A DNA stretch of 64,000 bases, from contig NZ_JARNTV010000001.1 in assembly GCF_029433115.1 (NCBI RefSeq), positions 1 through 64,000 on the forward strand. The letters are read 5' to 3'. Every line of letters begins with the position of its first letter. Position 1 is the first letter of the stretch. This stretch comes from Sphingomonas sp. AOB5 (GTDB lineage Bacteria > Pseudomonadota > Alphaproteobacteria > Sphingomonadales > Sphingomonadaceae). The position numbers and the translations under genes are program-made. The notes below the pieces were generated by a model. It was not told where the DNA came from and did not search any database. It saw only the letters and a list, made by a program, of their open reading frames with translations. Below are positions 43,454 to 51,309 of the stretch, one piece after another.

Positions 43454-44335
43454 TCAGTCATTCGGCACACTGACTGCCGCCATCAAAGCCGGAATTTCAG
43501 CGAGAAGTTCGCTTGCCATGAACCCAAGCGGCCCAACGCGCTTCGCGAGCATCGAGCCGGCGCAACCGTGCAGCCAAACACCCCAGCCCGCGGCGGTCAT
43601 AGGCTCTGCTCCTCTTGCCATCAGACCGGCGATTAAACCGGCCAGGACATCGCCAGATCCGCCGGTCGCTAGACCGGGACCACCGCCGGGATAATGCAGC
43701 GTTGCAGCGCCCGGTGTGGCAATCCACGTTTCCGAAGTTTTCAAGACAATGGTCGCTCCGAATTTGTCCGAAGCTGCCTCAGCGAGGCGGGCTGACGCCT
43801 GGGTCTCATCACAGCCCATCAAAGCGGCCATCTCACCGGGGTGTGGCGTCATCACCAGCGCTTCGTTCCAGGTTTGCGCCTGCGTAACGAAGTTCGCCAT
43901 CGCCGCGATGACGGCTGCGTCGAGAAGCATTGGAACGTGCTGTCCCGCTCCGGAAAACAAAGAACCCAGAATCTCCCCGGATTCTGCGTCGGATCCCATC
44001 CCCGGACCAAGCACCAGCGCATCGCACCGCTCAAGCATGCCGGCCAGAACCACCCCCGCCTCCGCCGCCAGTTCCCCATAATCGTTCGACGGCAACCCGA
44101 AGCTAGCGGCCTCGGGCATTCGCAAACCCAAACCGAGCTGAACTGATTCCACCGTTGCCAACTGAACCTTGCCAGCACCGGCGCGAAAGGCGGCTTCGCC
44201 GGTCAGCAGCAATGCGGCGGGCACAGTCTCTGCGCCCCCGGCGGCGAGGACACGCCCCCGCTTATTCTTGTCCGTGTCCGCCTCAGGCTGAGGCAAGGGA
44301 TGCAGCCGGAGCCACGTCTGGTCCAGTACGATCAT
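43454..44335 (-). CDS. nnrD: ADP-dependent NAD(P)H-hydrate dehydratase (stand-alone)
   Basis: 293 residues, ribokinase-like fold. It repairs NAD(P)HX, the hydrated form of the cofactors, using ADP or ATP. Seen: RGRVLAAGGAETVPAALLLTGEAAFRAGAG, DALVLGPGMGSD, MTPHPGEMAALMG, and the C-terminal GPGLATGGSGDVLAGLIAGLMARG with catalytic Asp. No N-terminal NnrE epimerase domain is fused, as it is in many bacteria. Its start overlaps the phosphatase stop by four bases. Confidence 0.92.
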   Translation of the reverse strand: MIVLDQTWLRLHPLPQPEADTDKNKRGRVLAAGGAETVPAALLLTGEAAFRAGAGKVQLATVESVQLGLGLRMPEAASFGLPSNDYGELAAEAGVVLAGMLERCDALVLGPGMGSDAESGEILGSLFSGAGQHVPMLLDAAVIAAMANFVTQAQTWNEALVMTPHPGEMAALMGCDETQASARLAEAASDKFGATIVLKTSETWIATPGAATLHYPGGGPGLATGGSGDVLAGLIAGLMARGAEPMTAAGWGVWLHGCAGSMLAKRVGPLGFMASELLAEIPALMAAVSVPND

Positions 44336-45102
44336 CCCCGCGCGCCGACCATCGCGTCGGGCTCGTGGGTCACTTCGGCTTGCGGATCCTCATCGACTGG
44401 CGAAGTGACATTGTAGCGGACCAGGACCAAGCCGCCGTCCTGTCCCACGGCGGGATCGTAGGCATATTCAGTGACGGAGCAGTTGGCGACATCGCCTTGA
44501 CGATCGATCGCGAGAATCTCCTCTTCCGAAAGGTTCTCGATAACGTAGCGAAGACACAACACCACGACCTGATGAGCGACGATCATCACTTTTCGTCCGC
44601 CATGATGAAGCGATACGGTGTCCAGAAGCGACCGCAGGCGGAAGATTACGTCGCACCAACTCTCACCGCCGGGCGGGCGATGATAGAATTTCCCGAGCAA
44701 TTGGCGAAACTCTGCCTGACGCGGTTCCTCTGCGACGATACCTGCGGTCGTCAGGCCGTCCAGAATGCCGAACTCTTTCTCACGCAATCGCTCGTCACCG
44801 CAGATCGCTTCTTCGGCGTGCGCACCGCCCGCATCGCAAAAGCGCCGCGCCGTGTCCCGCGCCCGAACGTATGGACTGCACAGGATTACGTCGGGCACAC
44901 CGCCTCCTAAACCCTGGGCGAACCAACGTCCCAGCGCATCCGCCTGGCGCTCGCCCAAGCCAGAAAGTGGAACATCCACGTCGCGCAGGTTAAGAGGGAT
45001 CCGATGTTGCCCGGCCGCGTGCGCGAGATCGCGAGCAACGTTGCCCGCACTCTGGCCATGGCGAACCAGCCAAAGCCGTTCGGGCCAGCGGGCCGTCGTC
45101 AT
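44332..45102 (-). CDS. Histidine phosphatase family protein
   Basis: 256 residues from ATG at 45102. Phosphatase motif WLVRHGQSAGNVARDLA with catalytic His (~residue 14), Arg/Glu partner near EKEFGILDG, and second His in VMIVAHQVVVLCLRYV. Branch-1 histidine phosphatases act on small phosphates or phosphosugars; substrate unknown. The EcfG-like promoter at 45130-45155 favours this start over a GTG at 45159. Coupled to nnrD. Confidence 0.85.
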   Translation of the reverse strand: MTTARWPERLWLVRHGQSAGNVARDLAHAAGQHRIPLNLRDVDVPLSGLGERQADALGRWFAQGLGGGVPDVILCSPYVRARDTARRFCDAGGAHAEEAICGDERLREKEFGILDGLTTAGIVAEEPRQAEFRQLLGKFYHRPPGGESWCDVIFRLRSLLDTVSLHHGGRKVMIVAHQVVVLCLRYVIENLSEEEILAIDRQGDVANCSVTEYAYDPAVGQDGGLVLVRYNVTSPVDEDPQAEVTHEPDAMVGARG

Positions 45103-45129
45103 GATGGTTCTAACAAGATCATGTGCGAA

Positions 45130-45155
45130 CAATGCGGCGGGCGTGAACCTGTTCC
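45130..45155 (-). promoter_or_regulatory. EcfG-like promoter (GGAAC-N16-CATTG)
   Basis: GGAAC on the minus strand (45151-45155), then 16 bases and CATTG (45130-45134), one mismatch to CGTT. It is 28 bases from the phosphatase ATG. Confidence 0.5.
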
Positions 45156-45175
45156 GCACGGCCCGCCACTGGACA

Positions 45176-45961
45176 CTAGGCGTCGCCGCTGCCGGGTTCC
45201 GCCATGCCGCGATGCATTTCCGCTAGCGTGGATTGCGGAAGGACTCCAGCGCCAGCGACCTGCAGCTTGTTGGCAAGGCCGGACACGATGTGGCCCTTAC
45301 CGGCCATGAGCGCATCCCACCCGTCCTTGGCGACCTTCGCGGGATCCGCCTTGTTCTTGTCCTGCCCGACCTTGGTGTCGAGCATGTCGGCACGCGCGAA
45401 GAATTCGGTGTCGGTCGCGCCCGGCATCAGCGTCGTCAGCGTGACGCCGTCGACATCCTTCAATTCATTGCGCAGCGCTTCGGTGAAATTGTCCACGAAG
45501 GCCTTGGTGGCGTTGTAAACGGCGTTGAAACTGCCGGGGATGTATCCCGCGATCGAGCCGGTTACGAGAACCTTGCCGGCGCCGGCCGTCACCATCTGGT
45601 TCAGCACCTTCTGGAGCAGATACACCGTACCGGTAATGTTGGTATCGACCGAATGCCGCCAATTCGCGACCTGCTGGTCGAGGAAGGGCCCGCCCGTACC
45701 GATGCCGGCATTGGCAGCGAGCAGATCGATCCGGCGCCCGTTGGTGGCGGCGAGCAACGTGTCCACGCCGTCGATCGTCGAAAGATCGGCCTGAACGGAC
45801 TGCACGTCAGTGCCGAACTGCTGAAAATCGGCGGCTGCAGCATCGATCAGTGCCTCGTCCGCGACCACGATCAGGTCATATCCGTCTTTCGCTGCAAGCG
45901 TTGCGAGTTCAAAACCGATGCCCGTCGAGGCACCAGTGATGATTGCGAGCTTGTCTGCCAT
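45176..45961 (-). CDS. SDR family oxidoreductase
   Basis: 261 residues from ATG at 45961 (GGAG eight bases upstream). Classical SDR: TGASTGIGFELATLAAKDG, ANAGIG, catalytic Ser/Tyr/Lys in VTGSIAGYIPGSFNAVYNATKAFVDN. The later GVTLTTLMPGATDTEFFARADM is typical of a stress-associated sphingomonad SDR. Last gene of the SRPBCC-ADH-SDR operon. NADP use is likely; substrate unknown. Confidence 0.88.
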   Translation of the reverse strand: MADKLAIITGASTGIGFELATLAAKDGYDLIVVADEALIDAAAADFQQFGTDVQSVQADLSTIDGVDTLLAATNGRRIDLLAANAGIGTGGPFLDQQVANWRHSVDTNITGTVYLLQKVLNQMVTAGAGKVLVTGSIAGYIPGSFNAVYNATKAFVDNFTEALRNELKDVDGVTLTTLMPGATDTEFFARADMLDTKVGQDKNKADPAKVAKDGWDALMAGKGHIVSGLANKLQVAGAGVLPQSTLAEMHRGMAEPGSGDA

Positions 45962-45966
45962 GCGTG

Positions 45967-47157
45967 TCACTCCGCTGCGAGCGCCAGGCCGGGCTTGAGC
46001 ACCACCTTGGTCACTTCGTTCTGATTGTCGTGGAACATCTTGTAGCCCTTGGGTGCGTCCTCGAGCCCAAGGGTGTGGCTGATCAGAAAGGTCGTATCGA
46101 TCTTCCCCTCCATAATCGCGTTGAGCAGCCCGGGCATATAATGCTGGACGTGGGTCTGGCCGGTCTTGAGCGTCAGACCCTTCTCCATGAAGGCACCGAG
46201 CGGGAACTTGTCCACGAAGCCGCCATAGACCGCCGGCATCGAGACGCGCCCGCCCTTGCGGCAGGCAAGGATCGCCTGCCGAATCGAATGGATGCGATCG
46301 GTGCCGAGAAAGGTCGATGCCTTGATTTGGTCGATGACGTTATCGACGAAGAAGCCATGCGCCTCGAGCCCCACCGCGTCGATTACGGCATCGGGGCCGA
46401 TTCCGCCCGTCATCAGCATCAGCGCCTCATAGGTCGCGCTTTCCTCGAAATTGATCGTCTCTGCGCCGAAGCGCTTGGCGAGTTCCAGCCGATGTGGAAA
46501 GTGATCGATCGCGATCACGCGTTCGGCGCCCATCAGGAACGCCGATTGCACCGCGAAAAGCCCCACCGGCCCGCAGCCCCAGACCGCGACGGTGTCGCCC
46601 GGCTCGATGCCGGCATTCTCCGCCGCCATCCAGCCGGTGGGGAGAATGTCGGAAAGGAACAGAACCTTCTCGTCGGGAACACCGTCGGGGATCACGATCG
46701 GGCCGACATCGCTGAACGGCACGCGGACATATTCGGCTTGGCCCCCGGCATAGCCGCCAGTGAGATGGCTGTAGCCGAAGAGGCCTGACATAGGCTGGCC
46801 GTACAACTCCTGGCCGATGTCCTGATTGTCGGCAGGGAGGCCATTGTCGCACGCCGAATATTGATGCTTGCCGCAATGGAAGCAACTGCCGCACGCGATC
46901 GTGAACGGCACCACGACCTTCTGCCCTATCTGGAGCGTGGACTTCGCGCCGACCTCGACCACTTCGCCCATGAACTCATGACCGAGGATGTCGCCCGCCT
47001 GCATCGTCGGGATATAGCCGTCGTACAAATGCAGATCGGAACCGCAGATTGCCGTCGCCGTCACCTTAATGATCGCGTCGCGCGGGTTCAGGATCTCGGG
47101 ATCGTCGACCGTATCGACGCGAACGTCGTGCTTCCCGTGCCATGCCAGTGCGCGCAT
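45967..47157 (-). CDS. Zinc-dependent alcohol dehydrogenase (formaldehyde-dehydrogenase-like)
   Basis: 396 residues. Catalytic zinc ligands in [13 protein letters not shown] and [12 protein letters not shown]; structural zinc region [16 protein letters not shown]; nucleotide fold [29 protein letters not shown]. The [17 protein letters not shown] start and [20 protein letters not shown] are characteristic of glutathione-independent formaldehyde dehydrogenase-like enzymes. It oxidises an alcohol or aldehyde with NAD(P). Its start overlaps the SRPBCC stop by one base. Confidence 0.92.
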   Translation of the reverse strand: MRALAWHGKHDVRVDTVDDPEILNPRDAIIKVTATAICGSDLHLYDGYIPTMQAGDILGHEFMGEVVEVGAKSTLQIGQKVVVPFTIACGSCFHCGKHQYSACDNGLPADNQDIGQELYGQPMSGLFGYSHLTGGYAGGQAEYVRVPFSDVGPIVIPDGVPDEKVLFLSDILPTGWMAAENAGIEPGDTVAVWGCGPVGLFAVQSAFLMGAERVIAIDHFPHRLELAKRFGAETINFEESATYEALMLMTGGIGPDAVIDAVGLEAHGFFVDNVIDQIKASTFLGTDRIHSIRQAILACRKGGRVSMPAVYGGFVDKFPLGAFMEKGLTLKTGQTHVQHYMPGLLNAIMEGKIDTTFLISHTLGLEDAPKGYKMFHDNQNEVTKVVLKPGLALAAE

Positions 47158-47750
47158 CAGTTCCGCTCCTCTTCGAGTTGAGCGCGGGTGCGCGACGATG
47201 TGGCGATCTCGCCGGTTTCCATAAGCTGCTTGAAGCGGCGAAGATCGCGGCGCGCCTGGATCGCGGGTTCGCGCTGGAACATCTTGGCGATCACCTTGCC
47301 GATCACGCCCGCGGGCGGGTCGTAAAGAATGGTCGCGGTAACGACAGTACCTCGCGCACCTGCATCGCGGAACTCCACCCGTCCGCTATTCGGTACATCA
47401 GCGCCCTCATCCGAAGACCAGGCGAGCACTGCCCCCTCGACCTCCTCGGTGACGGTCGCATCCCATTCGACGGTCCTGCCGCCAGGCGCCTTGACCACCC
47501 AGTGCGACCGGTCGGGGTCGAGCGCATCGACGCGCTCGACATTGTCCATGAAGCTCGCAAGGTTCGCGAAGTCGCGCCAGTAAGCGAACAGCTCAGCGCG
47601 AGGCCGGTTGATCGTGACCGCTCGCGCGATCAAGGTATCGCCGCGCGGTTCGATCAGACCGCCTGTCGCTGCCTCCACAGCAGCAGAGGCATGTTTCGAG
47701 GTCGCCAGCGGGGCATCGTCCCGTGACGTCTGGTCGAGCGTGTCGCTCAT
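47157..47750 (-). CDS. SRPBCC / polyketide-cyclase-like family protein
   Basis: 197 residues from ATG at 47750 behind GGAGA. The START-like domain is [61 protein letters not shown], near residues 45-110, with a helical C-terminus ([23 protein letters not shown]). Such proteins sit beside ADH/SDR stress operons and are often called cyclase/dehydrase; ligand unknown. First gene after the EcfG-like promoter. Confidence 0.87.
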   Translation of the reverse strand: MSDTLDQTSRDDAPLATSKHASAAVEAATGGLIEPRGDTLIARAVTINRPRAELFAYWRDFANLASFMDNVERVDALDPDRSHWVVKAPGGRTVEWDATVTEEVEGAVLAWSSDEGADVPNSGRVEFRDAGARGTVVTATILYDPPAGVIGKVIAKMFQREPAIQARRDLRRFKQLMETGEIATSSRTRAQLEEERN

Positions 47751-47775
47751 CACATTCTCCGATTTTGTGATGTCT

Positions 47776-47801
47776 CAACAACGGGATAGGGGGTACGTTC
47801 C
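47776..47801 (-). promoter_or_regulatory. EcfG-like promoter (GGAAC-N16-TGTTG)
   Basis: GGAAC on the minus strand (47797-47801), then 16 bases and TGTTG (47776-47780), 26 bases before the SRPBCC start. Confidence 0.72.
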
Positions 47802-47901
47802 GTGTCGGGCATCTGCGGAGAGATTTCTTTGGCGGCAGCACTACGCCAATAGCAAGGACAAACCGGTTCGGGTTTCGTCCGGTCGTAAGCCCGAAAGCGC
47901 G

Positions 47902-48107
47902 CTAAGGCTGGACCAAATCTAGGTGCGACAGGCCGAGCGCCAGCGCATTTCATAGATCGTGACGATCGTCGGGTTGCGTTTGCCGCGTTCGAGATCGCTT
48001 AAATATTGCTGAGTGAGCCCCGACTTCTCGGCCAGTTGCTCTTGGGTCAGCCCTTCAAGCTTGCGGATTCTGGCGCAATTGTCGCCGACAAGTTTCCGCA
48101 TATCCAT
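47902..48107 (-). pseudogene. XRE-family regulator, copy 1, one-base frameshift
   Basis: It reads MDMRKLVGDNCARIRKLEGL TQEQLAEKSGLTQQYLSDLE RGKRNPTIVTIYE, an XRE HTH, then shifts to RWRSACRT and stops. One missing base near 47950 restores ALALGLSHLDLVQP, matching the copy at 49142-49360. The HTH itself is intact, so the truncated 62-residue product might still bind DNA. Confidence 0.75.
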
Positions 48108-48138
48108 ACGGAAACCATTGGCGACCTACGCGGCCATG

Positions 48139-48160
48139 GTTTATCTACTATAGTATGTAT
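48139..48160 (+). repeat. Conserved operator-like motif, copy 1
   Basis: GTTTATCTACTATAGTATGT followed by AT, upstream of XRE copy 1. It is identical except for one base to 49392-49413. It contains TACTATAGTA, a perfect ten-base palindrome. It lies 53 bases from the regulator ATG in both places. Confidence 0.65.
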
Positions 48161-48315
48161 ATGGCTCGAGTACAGCATGCGCAGCCGGGGTCGCATCTAT
48201 CGTGCCACTAGCATCCAAACAGCCAACATCGGCCGGGGCAATCGACCTCGGCGACCGACGCCCTCATCGCCGCCCCTTCTGCCGTTCGCTACATTAAGCT
48301 CGGCCAGAACGGTCG

Positions 48316-48545
48316 ATGGTCTGCGCCCTTTGCGATGGGATCGTACCGTTCGGCTTCGAGCAGGTTGATCACACGTCATGCTTGACAGGGAATTGGGATA
48401 GGGTGCGGCAGGCATTGGTCGCTGCGGGCCGTAGCCCGGCGGGCGCCACGCAAGGCGTACGTGAACTCAAGGACTTTTTCGAACGCGACGAGAAGTGCCT
48501 GTGGGTGACGTTTGCCGATGGGCATCTATGGTGGGCCTTCGCCCA
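48316..48545 (+). pseudogene. Fragment of an unrecognised protein
   Basis: The frame reads ALCDGIVPFGFEQVDHTSCL and then WDRVRQALVAAGRSPAGATQGVRELKDFFERDEKCLWVTFADGHLWWAFA, with protein-like composition. The frame before it (YIKLGQNGRWS near 48290) may belong to the same gene in another frame. It stops making sense at about 48545, where ferredoxin-reductase sequence begins. I cannot name the family. Confidence 0.45.
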
Positions 48546-49168
48546 GTGCGATCGAGGGGCGCGATCAACGCGCCCAAGGTGTCCGGCTAGCCGACGGCAG
48601 GCTTATCGCTTGCGAGGCAGTGATCGTCGGGATCGGCATTGTCCCGACCGTCGGGCCGCTGATTGCTGCCGGTGCCGAAGGCAGCAATGGCGTTGATGTC
48701 GACGACCATTGCCGAACGACATTGCCGGATATTTTCGCTGTCGGCGACTGCGCTGCACACATCAATGCCTTCGCTGGCGGGGCACGGATCCGGCTAGAAT
48801 CCGTGCAGAACGCCACTGATCAAGCAACCACGGCGGCGCGCACCATTGCGGGTGCCCACGCGCCCTATCAGGCTACGCCCTGGTTCTGGTCGAACCAATA
48901 TGATCTAAAGTTGCAGACTGTAGGCCTTTCATCGGGCCATGATCTCGCGGTCATCCGTGGGGACCCGGCGACCTGCACATTCAGCATCGGCTATTTTAAG
49001 GAAGGTCAGCTCATCGCACTCGACTGCGTCAACGCCACCAAAGATTATGTTCAGGGTCGCAAGCTCATAGAAGGTGCCTCGGCTGTGAGCGCTACCGAAT
49101 TCTCCAATGCCGAGCGGTCGCTGAAAGATTTACTCGGCCGATCAGGAACACAGCGTTGGGGCAACTAG
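48546..49168 (+). pseudogene. C-terminal piece of a ferredoxin reductase
   Basis: From IEGRDQRAQGVRLADGRLIA onward this is the C-terminal half of a rubredoxin/ferredoxin-NAD reductase. The second nucleotide domain end is VIVGIGIVPTVGPLIAAGA, the FAD contact TTLPDIFAVGDCAAH and the C-terminal domain PWFWSNQYDLKLQTVGLSSGHD. The first ~230 residues with the N-terminal FAD motif are missing. An ATG at 48512 could start a 218-residue product but it would lack the main FAD site. Confidence 0.7.
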
Positions 49169-49360
49169 CTCAACATGGCTGACGCCGAGCGCGGTCGCCA
49201 GTTCATAAAGCGTCACGACTGTCGGGTTTCGCTGCCCGCGTTCCAGGCCGCTCAAATACTGTTGGCTGAGCCCGGAAAGCTCAGCGAGCGCTTCCTGTGT
49301 CAGATTTCGCTCGCGGCGAATCCGCGCGACATTCGCACCGACAAGTTTGCGCATGTCCAT
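49142..49360 (-). CDS. XRE-family transcription regulator, copy 2
   Basis: 72 residues: MDMRKLVGANVARIRRERNL TQEALAELSGLSQQYLSGLE RGQRNPTVVTLYELATALGV SHVELVAPTLCS. A bare HTH_3 domain, likely a dimeric DNA-binding repressor. ATG at 49360 is chosen to match copy 1. It stands 53 bases from the shared motif and is divergent from 49408, which it may autoregulate. Its 3' end overlaps the ferredoxin-reductase fragment. Confidence 0.85.
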   Translation of the reverse strand: MDMRKLVGANVARIRRERNLTQEALAELSGLSQQYLSGLERGQRNPTVVTLYELATALGVSHVELVAPTLCS

Positions 49361-49391
49361 GCACAAACCACTGGCGATCAACGCCGTGCGA

Positions 49392-49413
49392 GTTTATCAA
49401 CTATAGTATGTAT
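49392..49413 (+). repeat. Conserved operator-like motif, copy 2
   Basis: GTTTATCAACTATAGTATGT followed by AT, between divergent XRE copy 2 and the exported protein gene. The ACTATAGT palindrome is kept. It could hold the promoter and operator for both directions. Confidence 0.65.
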
Positions 49414-50196
49414 TTCATAATTCGCCCGGCGCGGCATCCGACTTTCGGCATCTCGGCGACAATTGCGATCGCCATAATGTGTGGCACGTTTCCAGACGCA
49501 CATGCGCAATCCGTGGCTGACCTGCCAAGATGTAGTCCAAATAGTACCGCCCCTAGATCGATGCAGACGATAGCAGTGCCGGCGGTCGGTGAAGAACGGG
49601 AGGTCGAGGTTGGGAGCGTGATGCTTTCCACCGGCGAGGCTGGGATATCGTTCTCCGGATTGCGATTGACTGCAAATACCGCGGTGCACGGGAAACGCGC
49701 GGGAGCCGATTTCACCGTGAATCTGCCCGAGGGGACGCTGCCAAGCCCCGGCTATGGGCGCGACCTGTTTATGGTGACGGGCGCGACGTTCCGATACGAT
49801 CGTGAGAAGGGCGAGCGTCGCGGCCTCTCAAAGCCCGACATCGGCGTCTATGTGGATCCCACCAACGATCGGCGGCTGGTGGCACGCCTGGTGTTCGGCT
49901 TCTCCAAACTGGACGTCCCGATCCCAGATGCGCAGTTCCAAATCGATCGGTGCATGTGGGCACCTGGCGGTGGGCTGCGAAGAGAGATCCTTTACTCCGG
50001 CGGCTCGAAGGGAACGATCACGCTGCAGTACCGCGAATATGTAAATAACACCGCGCGACCTGCCTTCTCGCAGGAGCTGTCATACGATTTGGCGGACGGC
50101 AACGAGATCGGGTTCAAGGGCGCTCGGATCAGGATCATCAAGGTCTCGAACACCGGAGTTCGCTTCGTCGTGCTGAGACAAATGACGCCACAGTGA
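49408..50196 (+). CDS. Exported hypothetical protein
   Basis: 262 residues if started at ATG 49408. N-terminal signal peptide (FGISATIAIAIMCGTFPDAHAQS). The rest is beta-rich (VEVGSVMLSTGEAGISFSGLRL, DIGVYVDPTNDRRLVARLVFGFSKLDVPIPD) with two cysteines far apart. No family recognised. The start overlaps the operator-like motif, so a later start such as ATG 49477 cannot be excluded. Periplasmic or surface role inferred. Confidence 0.6.
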   Translation: MYFIIRPARHPTFGISATIAIAIMCGTFPDAHAQSVADLPRCSPNSTAPRSMQTIAVPAVGEEREVEVGSVMLSTGEAGISFSGLRLTANTAVHGKRAGADFTVNLPEGTLPSPGYGRDLFMVTGATFRYDREKGERRGLSKPDIGVYVDPTNDRRLVARLVFGFSKLDVPIPDAQFQIDRCMWAPGGGLRREILYSGGSKGTITLQYREYVNNTARPAFSQELSYDLADGNEIGFKGARIRIIKVSNTGVRFVVLRQMTPQ

Positions 50197-50219
50197 TCCG
50201 ATGCGGGCGTGCCCAGGCT

Positions 50220-50777
50220 CTAGAAGATCCGTACCTCCCACCATTCCGGCCAGTCAACTTTGTGCGGTTTGCGTGTCGCCGCGACGATCGTCTCCTGCTC
50301 GGCGATCGTGAGAGGACGATCCCCGAGCCGAGCTAATGCTGCTTGCACCAGCCATGGCTCGATGACCAATTTCGCCGTTGGGCGATAACTATCGAGCAAA
50401 TGCGCCATGCCCAGATTGCGCATTGGCTTATCGACCTCGCCGTCCTGCGCATAGCAGGTGTAAACGACAAGCTGGGTCTTGGGTTTGGTGGCCGTCGCCT
50501 GAGGCTTTTGCAATGCCCGCAGCGCTAGCGATCGCAGCGGCCCGTCCTTCGCGAGGCCCTCGTTGATCAGATAGTGCAGGAACGCCACGTCCGCAGTGAC
50601 CTTCTTGCGGACGCCGTCTTCGACGATCGTCGCTTCGCGACCCAACACTGTGTCGTACGGCAGCGGCTTGTTGCGCCCCCGCGGCCTGCCCCGCGTGTTT
50701 GGGCAGATACCGGGTTGGAACTGCGTGCGCTTGGGCGGGCGACCATAGCCGATCTCGTAAGGAGGTTCGTCAGCCAT
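50220..50777 (-). CDS. DUF5681 domain protein
   Basis: 185 residues from ATG at 50777. DUF5681 motif GYGRPPKRTQFQPGICPNTRGRPRGRNKPL (~residues 9-38), then helical sequence TADVAFLHYLINEGLAKDGPLRSLALRALQ. DUF5681 proteins sit near ParB-methyltransferases and terminases in phage-like loci and may bind DNA. Overlaps the upstream gene by eight bases. Confidence 0.8.
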   Translation of the reverse strand: MADEPPYEIGYGRPPKRTQFQPGICPNTRGRPRGRNKPLPYDTVLGREATIVEDGVRKKVTADVAFLHYLINEGLAKDGPLRSLALRALQKPQATATKPKTQLVVYTCYAQDGEVDKPMRNLGMAHLLDSYRPTAKLVIEPWLVQAALARLGDRPLTIAEQETIVAATRKPHKVDWPEWWEVRIF

Positions 50778-51309
50778 CACGAGAACCCTTCGGCCAACGC
50801 ACGGCATCGGGATTGTCGGTGTGACGGACCAAGTCCTCGAGTCCGCGGCGATCTTGCAGATCAAATTGCCGGACCAATTTGTCCAGGTCGCGGCGAGTTC
50901 GCAGATCGGCATGCCGATCCAGCGCCTCCTGCACCGCCCACGCCTGCAGCTTGAAATAGGGGCCGCCGTCCTCGTTTAGCTCGCCATTGCCGGTCACGAT
51001 CCCAAGCAGCACCAACGCGTCATCCATCGGAACCGGGCGACTATTCTCGATCACGATTTTGACGGGAAGCACCTTTGACTGGCCCGGACTCTTCGCGACC
51101 TCACGCTCGTCGATCCAGCCAAGCACTGTCTTCGCCGCCCGATACTTGCCGTTGACCGCGTCCTGGTAGGTCCGCAGCTCCAGGGCCTCTTTCGCCCCCA
51201 GTTTCTTTGGCTTGCCGCCTAGCTCAACGCCGACCTGGCGCTGCGCAACCAGCGCATATGCTGACTGCACCGACTTCTTCGCTGGCTTCCGCTTTGGAGA
51301 CTGGGCCAT
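50770..51309 (-). CDS. Hypothetical protein of the ParB-methyltransferase operon
   Basis: 179 residues from ATG at 51309, sharing a base with the methyltransferase stop. Basic N-terminus (MAQSPKRKPAKKSVQSAYAL), central region VLGWIDEREVAKSPGQSKVLPVKIVIENSRPVPMDDALVLLGI and an acidic, helical C-terminus (VRQFDLQDRRGLEDLVRHTDNPDAVRWP). Not recognised; it resembles DUF5681-associated phage proteins in context only. Confidence 0.65.
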   Translation of the reverse strand: MAQSPKRKPAKKSVQSAYALVAQRQVGVELGGKPKKLGAKEALELRTYQDAVNGKYRAAKTVLGWIDEREVAKSPGQSKVLPVKIVIENSRPVPMDDALVLLGIVTGNGELNEDGGPYFKLQAWAVQEALDRHADLRTRRDLDKLVRQFDLQDRRGLEDLVRHTDNPDAVRWPKGSRDG

